DNA of 64,000 nt from Flavobacteriales bacterium (GTDB taxonomy: Bacteria; Bacteroidota; Bacteroidia; Flavobacteriales_D; Sanyastnellaceae). A program made the translations under genes and the position numbers. The DNA lies in NCBI GenBank assembly GCA_947448135.1, contig CANFLZ010000001.1:1-64000 (forward strand). The letters are read 5' to 3'. The notes below the pieces were generated by a model. It did no database searches, was not told where the DNA came from, and was given only the letters and a program-made list of their open reading frames with translations. Positions 7,341 to 16,419 of this stretch are shown one piece after another (the stretch's first letter is position 1; each line of letters opens with the position of its first letter).

Positions 7341-9409
7341 CAATATTGCAGCAAGCTGTCGATGGCGGATTTTACCTTTTCAGGATTGGGTAGATAAGCC
7401 TGTTCCAAAATGGAGTTAAGCGGAATGGCGGGTGTGCAAACGCTTCCAAGGGTTTTAACGGGAGCATCCAAATATTGAAAACAATTTTCAGAAATCCATC
7501 CACCTAAGGCTTGCATGAATCCATTGTCTGCAGGTTCCTCAGTCAACAACAAGCATTTCCCGGTTTTCATGACAGAATTTTGAACAGCATTGTAATCCAG
7601 AGGATTCAATGAACGCAAATCAATAATTTCAATTTGATCTTCAATTCCTTTGCTTGCGGCTTTGGCCCAATATACCCCCATGCCGTAAGTGACGATGGTC
7701 AAACTATTGGATGCGGTTGCAGATTGAACCGTTCGGGCTTTCCCAATTGGAACAACGTAATCGCTGTCTGGTTCGATGGTTCGGGCATCTTCAGTTCCTT
7801 TCACCTTGCTCCAGTACAATCCCTTGTGCTCTAAGATCACCACAGGATTCGGATCATAATAAGCTGCCTTTAAAAGCCCTTTCAAGTCAGCGCCAGTCGA
7901 AGGGTAAACGACCTTAATTCCACGAATTTGCAACAATACACTTTCTACACTGCTGCTGTGGTAAGGTCCGCCACTTCCATAGGCTCCGATGGGGACACGT
8001 ATGACGCATCCAACAGGCCATTTGCCATTAGATAAATAATTGCTTCGCGAAACTTCGGTGAAAAGTTGATTGAGTCCTGGCCAGATGTAATCGGCAAACT
8101 GAACTTCGACAAATGGCTTTAAACCGACGGCGCTCATGCCCACGGTACTTCCAATAATAAAAGCTTCTTGAATGGGGGTGTTGAATACGCGGTTGTCTCC
8201 AAATTTTTCAGCCAATGTAGCGGCCTCTCTAAATACACCGCCCAATCTTTTTCCAACGTCTTGTCCATACAACAACGCCTCAGGATGTTTCTGAAGAATT
8301 TCTTGCATCGCAAACAAAGCGCTATCCACCATGACAGTAGCTTCCTTACCCGCAGGAGATCGTTCTCCTGTCTCTTCTGTAATGGGGGTTGGTGCAAAAA
8401 TATGTTCTGTCAATTGCTCTGGAGAAGGGTCTTCCGCCAACAAGGCACGGTTGTATTCTGATTCAATATAATTTTTGGCTTGATTCCAAATGTCTTCAAT
8501 GGCTTCTGGAGAAAATCCAAGTTTGCTCAATTGCTTCTGAAACTTAGGAAGTGGATCGCGCTTTTGTGCTTCTTCCAAATCATCTCTGTACCACTCCCTT
8601 CTCACTCCGCTAGTGTGATGCCCCAAAAGAGGAACTTTACAATGCAAAATCCAAGGACGACGATTTTTACGGATGTCTTGAAGGATGTCGGCAATAACAT
8701 CAAAACTATTGACGAAGTCTGTACCATCAATGCTCTTGACTTGAATGCCGGGATAGGCTTTGGCCATTGTCGTGACATCGCCGAATCTAATTTCTGATGC
8801 GTGAGCACTGATATCCCATTCATTGTCTTGAACAAAATATAATATCGGCAATTGCTTCAAAGAAGCCATGTGCAAGGCTTCCGAAACCTCTCCTTCTGTC
8901 ATAGAAGCGTCGCCCAAGGAGCAAACGACGATCGGGTTATTTTCTGGTTGGCTTTTGTCATGTAAACCAACTTGTTCTTTGTACCACATGCCCATCGCGA
9001 CCCCCGTAGTAGGAATAGCTTGCATCCCTGTTGCAGAACTTTGGTGCGGAATCTTGGGTTTGTCGTGATCATTCAAAGCGGGATGAGAGTAGTAAGATCG
9101 CCCACCAGTGAATGGATCATCTTTCTTCGCCATCAATTGCATCATCAAGGAATAAGGTGTGACGCCTATCGCCAACAACGTGCTGTCATCCCTGTAATAA
9201 GCACTTAAAAAATCAATCGGTTTTAATTGTAATCCCAATGCCAATTGACAAGCCTCATGGCCTCTCGAAGTGGCATGTACATATTTTGAGGTCACCTTGG
9301 CATTGTTCTCATAGATGTCCGATAAATTGCGCGCTTGGCACATCAATTCATACCCTCGCATCAATTTTTCTGCGTTCAATGCTTTGGAGCGAATACTTCC
9401 AATGTTCAT
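7340..9409 (-). CDS. Fused alpha/beta E1 component of a 2-oxoacid dehydrogenase
   Basis: At 689 residues this is an alpha and beta E1 subunit in one chain, as is common in Bacteroidota, for thiamine-diphosphate-dependent decarboxylation of (probably branched-chain) 2-oxo acids and transfer to lipoyl-E2. Alpha part, about 1-330: thiamine motif starting SLGDASMTEGEVSEALHMA and ending in QDNEWD; HHTSGVRREWYRDD resembles the phosphorylation-loop region. Beta part, about 350-689: LLYGQDVGKRLGGVFREA, EVQFADYIWPGLNQL and the C-terminal transketolase domain from about 560. E2 and E3 are not nearby. A TAAATTCG box at 9414-9421 lies five bases before the ATG. The stop overlaps the thioredoxin start. 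Substrate class is inferred. Confidence 0.88.
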   Translation of the reverse strand: MNIGSIRSKALNAEKLMRGYELMCQARNLSDIYENNAKVTSKYVHATSRGHEACQLALGLQLKPIDFLSAYYRDDSTLLAIGVTPYSLMMQLMAKKDDPFTGGRSYYSHPALNDHDKPKIPHQSSATGMQAIPTTGVAMGMWYKEQVGLHDKSQPENNPIVVCSLGDASMTEGEVSEALHMASLKQLPILYFVQDNEWDISAHASEIRFGDVTTMAKAYPGIQVKSIDGTDFVNSFDVIADILQDIRKNRRPWILHCKVPLLGHHTSGVRREWYRDDLEEAQKRDPLPKFQKQLSKLGFSPEAIEDIWNQAKNYIESEYNRALLAEDPSPEQLTEHIFAPTPITEETGERSPAGKEATVMVDSALFAMQEILQKHPEALLYGQDVGKRLGGVFREAATLAEKFGDNRVFNTPIQEAFIIGSTVGMSAVGLKPFVEVQFADYIWPGLNQLFTEVSRSNYLSNGKWPVGCVIRVPIGAYGSGGPYHSSSVESVLLQIRGIKVVYPSTGADLKGLLKAAYYDPNPVVILEHKGLYWSKVKGTEDARTIEPDSDYVVPIGKARTVQSATASNSLTIVTYGMGVYWAKAASKGIEDQIEIIDLRSLNPLDYNAVQNSVMKTGKCLLLTEEPADNGFMQALGGWISENCFQYLDAPVKTLGSVCTPAIPLNSILEQAYLPNPEKVKSAIDSLLQY

Positions 9410-9413
9410 GTTG

Positions 9414-9421
9414 CGAATTTA
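9414..9421 (-). promoter_or_regulatory. -7 box TAAATTCG for the E1 operon
   Basis: TAAATTCG on the minus strand, one mismatch to the Bacteroidota -7 consensus TAnnTTTG. It ends 4 bases before the E1 ATG at 9409, so the transcript would be nearly leaderless. No clear -33 TTG was found. Confidence 0.42.
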
Positions 9422-9459
9422 ACACGAATCGCCTCGCGTCGAAGTCAAAATGAATGTTG

Positions 9460-9467
9460 TATTTTTG
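9460..9467 (+). promoter_or_regulatory. -7 box TATTTTTG for dapF operon
   Basis: A perfect TAnnTTTG element ending 4 bases before the GTG at 9472. If it is used, the ATG at 9454 lies upstream of transcription start and cannot begin dapF. It would drive the dapF-to-16.4 kb plus-strand run. Confidence 0.5.
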
Positions 9468-9471
9468 TGAG

Positions 9472-10251
9472 GTGAAAGGACGATTCTATAAGTACCAAGG
9501 AACGGGCAATGATTTTGTTGTTTTGGATGGCCGTGAATGGACGCAGCCTTGGGAGACGGACGAGATAGTGGTCATTTGTTCTCGCAAATGGGGAGTAGGA
9601 AGTGATGGTTTGATTATCGTCAAACCAAACGACTCGTTGGATTTTGAAATGATTTTCTTCAACCCGGATGGTTCTCAAAGCTTTTGCGGAAACGGATCCC
9701 GCGCAGCGGTTCGGTTTTATTGTGATCATTTTCAAAGCAAATCCAATGTTTCATTTGTTGCCATTGATGGCATCCATACCGCAACGATCGATGGAGATGA
9801 TATTGAGATTAAAATGAGCAATCCCCATCAAGGAAAACAATGGAGAGATGGTTGCTTTATTCATACAGGCAGTCCCCATGTTGTTCTGTCAGTTCTTGGA
9901 TTAAACGAATTTCCTGTGGTTTCAAAGGGTAAAGAAATTAGATACCATGAGGATTTCAAAGCAGGCAATGGGACAAATGTCAATTTTGTTGAGTGCAGCC
10001 ACGGGCAAGTCGCAGCAAGAACATATGAAAGAGGGGTGGAAGATGAGACATTGTCGTGCGGCACGGGTGTGACAGCAGTGGGTTTGTTTGTGTTAGAATC
10101 TGAAAAACGAAGTGGTGAAATTCAAGTCAAGACCAAAGGAGGAAACTTGACAGTCAGCGCTCTGCGAATCGGTGAATTTCAATTTGAAGATGTATATTTG
10201 AAAGGTGGAGCGGAATTCGTGTTTGAAGGCATTTGGGAGAAAAAATCATGA
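9472..10251 (+). CDS. dapF: Diaminopimelate epimerase DapF
   Basis: DapF interconverts LL- and meso-diaminopimelate for lysine and peptidoglycan synthesis without a cofactor. Seen: N-terminal RFYKYQGTGNDFVVLDG; first catalytic Cys in SFCGNGSRAAVRF; second in LSCGTGVTAVGL; substrate segment GTNVNFVE; and YERGVEDET. The GTG at 9472 is chosen as start (259 residues) because it puts the KYQGTGNDF motif at the usual distance from the N-terminus and because a -7 box lies just upstream; an ATG at 9454 would add six residues. The 3' end overlaps the next gene by ATGA. Confidence 0.93.
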   Translation: MKGRFYKYQGTGNDFVVLDGREWTQPWETDEIVVICSRKWGVGSDGLIIVKPNDSLDFEMIFFNPDGSQSFCGNGSRAAVRFYCDHFQSKSNVSFVAIDGIHTATIDGDDIEIKMSNPHQGKQWRDGCFIHTGSPHVVLSVLGLNEFPVVSKGKEIRYHEDFKAGNGTNVNFVECSHGQVAARTYERGVEDETLSCGTGVTAVGLFVLESEKRSGEIQVKTKGGNLTVSALRIGEFQFEDVYLKGGAEFVFEGIWEKKS

Positions 10252-11408
10252 AGAAAATAGTAGCGGTCATTTTTATCATCACGAAAGTGATTTTGGGTTG
10301 GGCATCTACACCGAAAATTTCGGTGTTGACTTGCACACCTGGGCATCAATTGTATAGCGTCTTTGGACATTCGGCCATTCGTGTCCAAGACACCATCAAT
10401 GATCGTCCGATGGATTTGGTTTTTAATTATGGGACTTTTCAATTTACCGATAAATTTTACGGACAATTCGCCCAAGGTCGATTGAACTATTATCTCAGTG
10501 TAGCTCCTTTTTATGAATTTCAGCAGCAATACTTGTTTGATGGTCGCGGAATCAGAGAACAATATTTGCTGATGTCTGATTCTGATTTGAAGCGTTTAGA
10601 AGAATTGCTTTTGGAAAACGCAGACGAAAAGAACTGCACGTTTCGCTATCATTTTTTCAAAGACAATTGCTCTGTTCGCGTTTGGAACATCATCAAAAAG
10701 GCGTCATCCAAAAATATTACCATTGATCGCCAGGTGCCTCAATCATCTTTTCGCGAAGCCATACAAACCTATTTGAATTACATGCCATGGGGCGATTGGG
10801 GAATCGATTTGGCCTTAGGTGCTCCTTGTGATGATCCAATGGCAATGGAAGATTTGGCTTTCCTACCTGATTCATTGGAGAATCTTTTGGCCCATTCAAA
10901 ATATGGGAATCAAAATTTGGTGACGCGCTCAATTGAAATGATTCCTGTTGATGAGGAATTAACGTTGCCCACTTTGAATCAGCCTTTGTGGTTGAATGTA
11001 CTATTACTTTTGGCCATATTGATTTTGGGGACTTGGATGGCAAAGCGGGGATCATTGAGGAATTGGATAGAATCGATCTTCATGTTTTTAATGGGAGCTT
11101 TGGGGTTGTTGATGATTTATTTGTGGTTCTTCACCGATCATGACACCACGCATGCCAATTGGAATGTATTGTGGGCCAATCCCATTTGGTTTTATTTGAT
11201 GTTCTTCTCGCCCCGACAGTGTGCAGGATTCCAGCGAAAGGTGGCCATCTTTCAATTGCTATTGACTATAGTTGCCTTTATGGGATTTGGGGTGTTGCCA
11301 CAATCTTTTCATCCAGCGGTGTTGCCACTTTTGTTGATGCAATTGTATTTCTTGCTTAAAATTTTGAAGCCATTTTGGTTTACCCAGCAATTGAATGAAA
11401 AGGCTTAG
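10248..11408 (+). CDS. DUF4105 (Lnb-type periplasmic domain) membrane protein
   Basis: The ATG at 10248, inside the dapF stop (ATGA), gives 386 residues with a signal sequence (KIVAVIFIITKVILGWAS). The periplasmic part (about 25-240) is a DUF4105 domain: LTCTPGHQLYSVFGHSAIRV supplies the conserved His region and HFFKDNCSVRVWN the conserved Cys, consistent with a papain/NlpC-like Cys-His site. From memory, DUF4105 is the N-terminal domain of Lnb, the lipoprotein N-acyltransferase found in Bacteroides. Unlike that protein, the C-terminal third here has about five hydrophobic helices (LWLNVLLLLAILILG onward) instead of a barrel domain. Role in lipoprotein maturation is inferred. Overlaps the next gene by 14 bases. 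Confidence 0.75.
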   Translation: MKKIVAVIFIITKVILGWASTPKISVLTCTPGHQLYSVFGHSAIRVQDTINDRPMDLVFNYGTFQFTDKFYGQFAQGRLNYYLSVAPFYEFQQQYLFDGRGIREQYLLMSDSDLKRLEELLLENADEKNCTFRYHFFKDNCSVRVWNIIKKASSKNITIDRQVPQSSFREAIQTYLNYMPWGDWGIDLALGAPCDDPMAMEDLAFLPDSLENLLAHSKYGNQNLVTRSIEMIPVDEELTLPTLNQPLWLNVLLLLAILILGTWMAKRGSLRNWIESIFMFLMGALGLLMIYLWFFTDHDTTHANWNVLWANPIWFYLMFFSPRQCAGFQRKVAIFQLLLTIVAFMGFGVLPQSFHPAVLPLLLMQLYFLLKILKPFWFTQQLNEKA

Positions 11409-12927
11409 TTGGATTATATCAATGATGCTGGTTTTTGCAGTTGCCTGCAGAAAAGAACCTACGTCTTGGGAAACCCAATGGGAACTTCCTTTGGTTAACG
11501 CTGAATTTAAAATTGAAGATTGGATTGGAGATCATTTTTTAGAAGTTGATGATCAGGGTTGGTACCAAATACATTGGGACACCTTGGTGAATTTGTCTTT
11601 GGATACATTGATTCAAATTCCAGACACCTCTTTGAATTTGAGTTATGCATTGCCTTTCCAAGTGAATGTTCCGGCAGGACTTACCTTATTGCATCAGACG
11701 CAATCCAATGCGGATTGGATTCCAGAAGGAATGCAACTTCGAGAAATGAAGGTGAGCAACGGAAAATTGCATTACAAAGTTTGGAGTGAGGTCGATGGAG
11801 ATGTGGAGTTGAAATTTGAAGTGCTTCGCGCTTCCAAATCCGGGACACCATTATTAATCGATTTAATCCTACCACCGGGTTCTATTGCTTCGCCTTCCAT
11901 GGTTGAGGGTGATTTTGATTTGGCGCAATATGTTTTTGATTTGACCGGTCCATCGGGAAACGGTTTTAATGATTGGACAAATGATATTCTCATTCGATCG
12001 GCAGATGCAGGTATGGGCGCAGATGTGCACATGAATGATGAAGTGCGTGTTGAAATGACCTTTGAAGATACGCGAATTGAAAAGGCTGTTGGTTATTTAG
12101 GACAACAGAGCTGGAAAATTGATGAGTCCTTGGCGATTGGGAAGGGAATGCCAACGGGTGATTTCCATTGGGCTTCTGCCAATATCCAATGGCAGATGAT
12201 CAATAGAATGGGAACAGACTTGGCTGTCAATTTAAGTAACGTTCAGTTCGTCGACGCGAACCAAGCAATCTGCAATTTGGCGAATGAACAATTGAATAGT
12301 TGGCGATACCTTTCTCGCGCCCAAATGGATGCCAATGGGACCATTTATCCAACGCAATTGGAATATGATTGGAATGATCAAAATTCGAACCTGGCTCAAA
12401 CCATTGGTTATTGGGGTGGTGATATCAAGGTGAAAGGCGATATGAAATTAAATCCCATGGGCAATGTCAATGGCTTTGGTGATTATTTTATCCCAGAGGC
12501 TTTTCAATTGAAAGCCCAGGTTATTGCTCCGGTTCGATTCAATGCCAAAGGAGTTACGGTTAAAAAGAATATACCGGTGCAAATAGATCAAGACATTGAG
12601 GGTTCAGGAATTATCCGATTAAAAGTGTCCAATGGTTTTCCTGTTGAGATGAGCTTGTCGGTTTTGGAAAACGGACAGTTGCTCGGCGATGGAACCGTTG
12701 TTTCAGGGACGCTGCAAATAGACGGAAGAACGATCGTTCCGAGTGAAAGTTCAATTTCCATCAGTTGTTCAAAAGAACAATTAACGGAAATTCAAAAAAA
12801 TGGTTTTATCGCGGCGACTTGGTTGTTGAACACAACGAATTATCCAGCGATGGTTGGTTTTAGACCGGAGTACAAGGCTTCGGTACAAATGATAGGTGAC
12901 GTTGAACTGACATTGGGAGGGAAATGA
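11395..12927 (+). CDS. Large lipoprotein of unknown function
   Basis: 510 residues with a lipobox signal (MKRLSWIISMMLVFAVAC). The rest is beta-rich, with no transmembrane helix and no catalytic motif I recognise; segments such as IPVQIDQDIEGSGIIRLKVSN and TLQIDGRTIVPSESSISISC suggest repeated beta-sandwich domains. It overlaps the Lnb-like gene upstream by 14 bases and the barrel gene downstream by ATGA, so the three are translated together. A lipoprotein followed by a barrel is a recurring pair in this phylum; the two may form an outer-membrane complex. Function unknown. Confidence 0.72.
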   Translation: MKRLSWIISMMLVFAVACRKEPTSWETQWELPLVNAEFKIEDWIGDHFLEVDDQGWYQIHWDTLVNLSLDTLIQIPDTSLNLSYALPFQVNVPAGLTLLHQTQSNADWIPEGMQLREMKVSNGKLHYKVWSEVDGDVELKFEVLRASKSGTPLLIDLILPPGSIASPSMVEGDFDLAQYVFDLTGPSGNGFNDWTNDILIRSADAGMGADVHMNDEVRVEMTFEDTRIEKAVGYLGQQSWKIDESLAIGKGMPTGDFHWASANIQWQMINRMGTDLAVNLSNVQFVDANQAICNLANEQLNSWRYLSRAQMDANGTIYPTQLEYDWNDQNSNLAQTIGYWGGDIKVKGDMKLNPMGNVNGFGDYFIPEAFQLKAQVIAPVRFNAKGVTVKKNIPVQIDQDIEGSGIIRLKVSNGFPVEMSLSVLENGQLLGDGTVVSGTLQIDGRTIVPSESSISISCSKEQLTEIQKNGFIAATWLLNTTNYPAMVGFRPEYKASVQMIGDVELTLGGK

Positions 12928-14153
12928 GAACAATCATTGCAATAGCCTTTCTCGTATTCAGCTGTGATGCTGTTATAGCGCAGGACACCTTGTTGTCTCA
13001 TCCGGTTGCAGTGGATTCAACCCGAGAAGACAAGGGGAGTGATTTTCTTTTAAGCGCCTACTCTTTTGGAACTTTCTACAGTGATGGAATTGGTGCGAGA
13101 TGGATGCGTGAATGGATCAAGGGCGGAGAAATTTCGAGAGCCAGCAATCAGAAGCAGCGCAATCATTTGGATAATTTTAATTCTTCTTTCGCTCATTATG
13201 GAACACAAGTAAGTATAGACGCTTCGTTGTTTCCAGATTCTGTTTCCACCGGAGAAATCGAATGGCGAGCGGGTTTTGTAGTAGGGCAAAATACAGTTGT
13301 AAGGAGTCAATACAATGGTGATGCATTTCAACTTTTATTTCTGGGGAACAAGGGATTGAATGGACAGGAACTAAGTTGGAACCATCTGCAATTGGAAAGC
13401 TTTCAATACCGGCAAATGGGATTGAATATTTACAGATCCAATTTTAAGAATTTTCAATTTTGGAATGCGGGATTGCAATGGGTGGAGTCGAGCGCATACG
13501 ATCGATACAGTTCGCCTTACGCGAACATTGGTTTCAGCAATGCGATGGACACCGTCCACATTGATTATTTGTTCAGACACCAACAGTTAAAAGACAATCA
13601 AAAAGGAATTGGTTTTTGCACCAATGTGCAATGGGAGTCGTTAAAAGGTCCTGTTCAATGGCATGTTCATGTCTATGATCTCGGATGGATTCATTACAAA
13701 GGTTTAAAAACAGATCAATTCAAAGGCAACGGAAATTTCACAGGATTAAATGCCAATGTGATGCACAATTTGGATTCGCTCCAGCAATTTTTAAATCCGT
13801 ATTCAGTCGAGAAACAATACAACAGAGATCGATGGGTTGCATTGCCCACTCAGCTGTATGCGAGTATCACATTTTTCGACCACATTCGTTATTCCTATCA
13901 ATATTTTTTCGGAGGGCAATGGGGACAACAATCTATCGGTTGGATAACGCACATGCCGCGATCTGGATATGTATGGATTTTAAAAGGCGATTTGGTGCGA
14001 ACTTTTCAAGATCAGTGGGGAGTTCGTTATTCGGCCCAATGGAATAGTTTCAGAGGGATGAATGTGAGTATAATGGCAACAAATTGGTTACGAACAGGGA
14101 TAGGAAATGCACATTTTTTTAGTGGAGGTGTGCAAGTAAATATTCCATTTTAA
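12924..14153 (+). CDS. Outer-membrane beta-barrel protein, DUF5723-like
   Basis: 409 residues with a signal peptide ending near VIAQD. The mature part shows alternating amphipathic strands rich in Tyr, Trp, Phe and Gln (YSYQYFFGGQWGQQSIGWI) and ends in a terminal strand SGGVQVNIPF, as in barrels inserted by the Bam machine. It resembles DUF5723-type barrels, but this was judged by eye. The ATGA overlap with the preceding lipoprotein suggests a fixed pair. It ends 9 bases before kdsA. Confidence 0.65.
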   Translation: MRTIIAIAFLVFSCDAVIAQDTLLSHPVAVDSTREDKGSDFLLSAYSFGTFYSDGIGARWMREWIKGGEISRASNQKQRNHLDNFNSSFAHYGTQVSIDASLFPDSVSTGEIEWRAGFVVGQNTVVRSQYNGDAFQLLFLGNKGLNGQELSWNHLQLESFQYRQMGLNIYRSNFKNFQFWNAGLQWVESSAYDRYSSPYANIGFSNAMDTVHIDYLFRHQQLKDNQKGIGFCTNVQWESLKGPVQWHVHVYDLGWIHYKGLKTDQFKGNGNFTGLNANVMHNLDSLQQFLNPYSVEKQYNRDRWVALPTQLYASITFFDHIRYSYQYFFGGQWGQQSIGWITHMPRSGYVWILKGDLVRTFQDQWGVRYSAQWNSFRGMNVSIMATNWLRTGIGNAHFFSGGVQVNIPF

Positions 14154-14162
14154 TATTGAATA

Positions 14163-14990
14163 ATGAGAACAGAATTGGACAATCAAGTATTGAATGCTCT
14201 TCCTCTTTTGAAGGGGGATCGATTTTTTTTAATCGCAGGACCTTGCGTCGTAGAGGGCGAGGAAATGTTATATGAAATTGGCACAGAAGTCAAAGCGATT
14301 TGTGATCGGTTGAGCATCCCTTTCATCTTCAAAGCGTCCTACCGAAAGGCCAATCGGTCGAGATCAGACTCTTTCACAGGAGTGGGTGATGAGCAAGGAT
14401 TGAAATGGATCAATGAGGTAGGTCAAAAATTGGGAGTTCCTACCACTACGGATATTCACGCGGCAGACGAAGCGGCCATGGCGGCAGAATATGTGGATGT
14501 TTTGCAAATCCCTGCTTTTTTGTGCAGACAAACCGATTTGTTGCAGGCGGCGGCACAAACTGGAAAAGTCGTCAATATCAAGAAAGGTCAATTTCTTTCT
14601 GGAGAATCGATGGGCCATGCAGTGAAGAAAGTTCAAGAAGCTGGAAACAATCAAGTATGGTTGACCGAACGAGGATCGATGTTTGGCTATCAGGACTTGG
14701 TCGTCGATTACAGAAACATTCCAGCCATGCAAAATTTTGCACCTGTGATCATGGACTGCACGCACAGTTTGCAACAGCCCAATCAATCATCTGGCGTGAC
14801 AGGTGGAAAACCTGAATTGATTGCTACAATTGCCAAAGCCGCGATAGCGACAGGTGCCAATGGTTTGTTTATTGAAACACATCCGAATCCTGCAGTGGCC
14901 AAGAGTGATGGTGCAAATATGTTGCGATTGGATTTGTTGGAAGATTTGCTGAAAGATTTGTGTAAAATTTACGACGCTGTTCGTGCGTAA
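14163..14990 (+). CDS. kdsA: 3-deoxy-8-phosphooctulonate synthase KdsA
   Basis: KdsA condenses phosphoenolpyruvate with arabinose 5-phosphate to make KDO 8-phosphate for lipopolysaccharide core. 275 residues, normal length. Seen: FFLIAGPCVVEGEE, FKASYRKANRSRSDSF (substrate loop), TTTDIH, QIPAFLCRQTDLL, IKKGQFLSG, IMDCTHSLQQPN, LFIETHPNP and SDGANML. A Cys in GPCVVE together with the His, Glu and Asp in the last three motifs matches the metal-dependent class of the family rather than the Asn-containing E. coli class. Its 3' end overlaps the following T9SS gene by 8 bases. Confidence 0.95.
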   Translation: MRTELDNQVLNALPLLKGDRFFLIAGPCVVEGEEMLYEIGTEVKAICDRLSIPFIFKASYRKANRSRSDSFTGVGDEQGLKWINEVGQKLGVPTTTDIHAADEAAMAAEYVDVLQIPAFLCRQTDLLQAAAQTGKVVNIKKGQFLSGESMGHAVKKVQEAGNNQVWLTERGSMFGYQDLVVDYRNIPAMQNFAPVIMDCTHSLQQPNQSSGVTGGKPELIATIAKAAIATGANGLFIETHPNPAVAKSDGANMLRLDLLEDLLKDLCKIYDAVRA

Positions 14991-16419
14991 AATTCTTTTC
15001 ATAGCGTGGGTATTGTGTGCTGGAAATTTGTTTTCTCAGGCCGATACGGTATGGTCCTATGTTGCAGGTGATGGCCAATTGGACCAATGGAATCGTGTCA
15101 CCAAGGATTCGTCTGGAACCATATGGTGCTTGGGTACAACATGGAGTGATGTCAATCTCGGATCGCAAGTTTGGGTCATGAAGATGGATTCCATGCTGAA
15201 CTGCAACAGCGGATTTGATCTGGGAGATGAAGGCGCTCAATGGGGAGAGGACATATGGATCGATTCTGCTCAAAAGCTGTGGATATTGGCAACGGCCTCT
15301 GGTCCTTTGACCAATGGCTATGATCCCATGTTGTACAAGTTGGACAACCAGGGTCAAGTGGAATCTGAGATTTACTTCAATCAAGAAGGATGGCAGTGGG
15401 GAGAGAGTTTTGATTTTCATCAAAATCAATGTCTCATTGTTGGACACGAATGGAACACCAACCTCATGCAGGATGCGGTGGCTTGGCTCTTCAATACAGA
15501 AACACAGGAGAAAACTTTTTTGAATTGGCCCCTCAATGCCAATGAGGTTCATTGTCCTAAAGTACAATGGGATGATGCGGCCAATGCTTGGATGGTTTTG
15601 GTCAATTACTGGAGCGTAGACAGCCTACCCAACACGGCTGTTTATTGGGTGAATAACATGGGTGAAACCATTGCGAGCATTGTTCAAGACTCGTTGTGCA
15701 GGGGAATAGAAATGTGGGATGCCGTTCTGCACAATGGACAATGGATCATGGCAGGTGGCGCTCTTGAAAATAACGTCTTGCGTGGACATTTGATGCGAAT
15801 CCAATTCCCCAATTTAATTTCAACGGCTGCGGCATTTCCTTCGACGCCCACTGAAAGTGTTTTGCGATCCATTGAGTTGAAAGGAGAAGGGGATGGTTAT
15901 GTGGTTGCCGGGTGGACCTATTATTTCGGCGCAGGCGAGGCGGATGCGTACATCCATGCTCTGGATTTTAATTTTACATGGTTGGGCGGTGGCTTTCTGG
16001 GCGGACCGTTGCAAGATCAAGTGCAAGATGTATTGGCATTTAGCAGAAACACTTTACTGATGGTGGGCAACAATACAAGCCAATCCTTGAGCCAACAATC
16101 GCAAGGTTGGATTTTAAAGTTCGATGATGACTATCTCAACAATTCTTCTATTCCAATGATCACGGGCGAATTGAGTTGCAATGATGTTGGTGTGGATGAA
16201 ATAAACAATTTTACATTTTCAGCGTATTGGAACGGCACGGAAATGGTCGCCAATCAAGTTGTTGGATCTGTTCGGGTGTATAACCAATTGGGACAGCAGA
16301 TTTTTGTTGAACTCCCGAGAAGTTCTTCATTTCAGATGTCGTTGCCGCAAGGAATCTATCTTGTCGAAATGCAAAGTGTGTTCGGCGAACATTTTACGGC
16401 AAGGATATTTTGCTATTGA
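14983..16419 (+). CDS. Secreted protein with T9SS type A sorting domain, beta-propeller-like
   Basis: A GTG at 14983, inside the end of kdsA, starts a 478-residue protein with signal peptide MRKILFIAWVLCAGNLFSQ. The body repeats blades of the form WCLGTTWSDVNLGSQVWVMK and WILATASGPLTNGYDPMLYK, as in SBBP/delta-60-like beta-propellers. The last 65 residues (VRVYNQLGQQIF, PQGIYLVEMQS, ending ARIFCY) fit a T9SS type A signal. The gene ends directly before the convergent S1/P1-like gene with no intergenic base. Ligand and role unknown. Confidence 0.8.
   Translation: MRKILFIAWVLCAGNLFSQADTVWSYVAGDGQLDQWNRVTKDSSGTIWCLGTTWSDVNLGSQVWVMKMDSMLNCNSGFDLGDEGAQWGEDIWIDSAQKLWILATASGPLTNGYDPMLYKLDNQGQVESEIYFNQEGWQWGESFDFHQNQCLIVGHEWNTNLMQDAVAWLFNTETQEKTFLNWPLNANEVHCPKVQWDDAANAWMVLVNYWSVDSLPNTAVYWVNNMGETIASIVQDSLCRGIEMWDAVLHNGQWIMAGGALENNVLRGHLMRIQFPNLISTAAAFPSTPTESVLRSIELKGEGDGYVVAGWTYYFGAGEADAYIHALDFNFTWLGGGFLGGPLQDQVQDVLAFSRNTLLMVGNNTSQSLSQQSQGWILKFDDDYLNNSSIPMITGELSCNDVGVDEINNFTFSAYWNGTEMVANQVVGSVRVYNQLGQQIFVELPRSSSFQMSLPQGIYLVEMQSVFGEHFTARIFCY

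Noticed and set aside
9454..9471. ATG at 9454 as the dapF start
   Set aside because: A TATTTTTG promoter box lies downstream of it, and the GTG at 9472 gives the usual DapF N-terminus.
14869..15567. A 232-codon open frame on the minus strand
   Set aside because: Antisense to kdsA and the T9SS gene, both of which are firmly supported; no family motif is seen.
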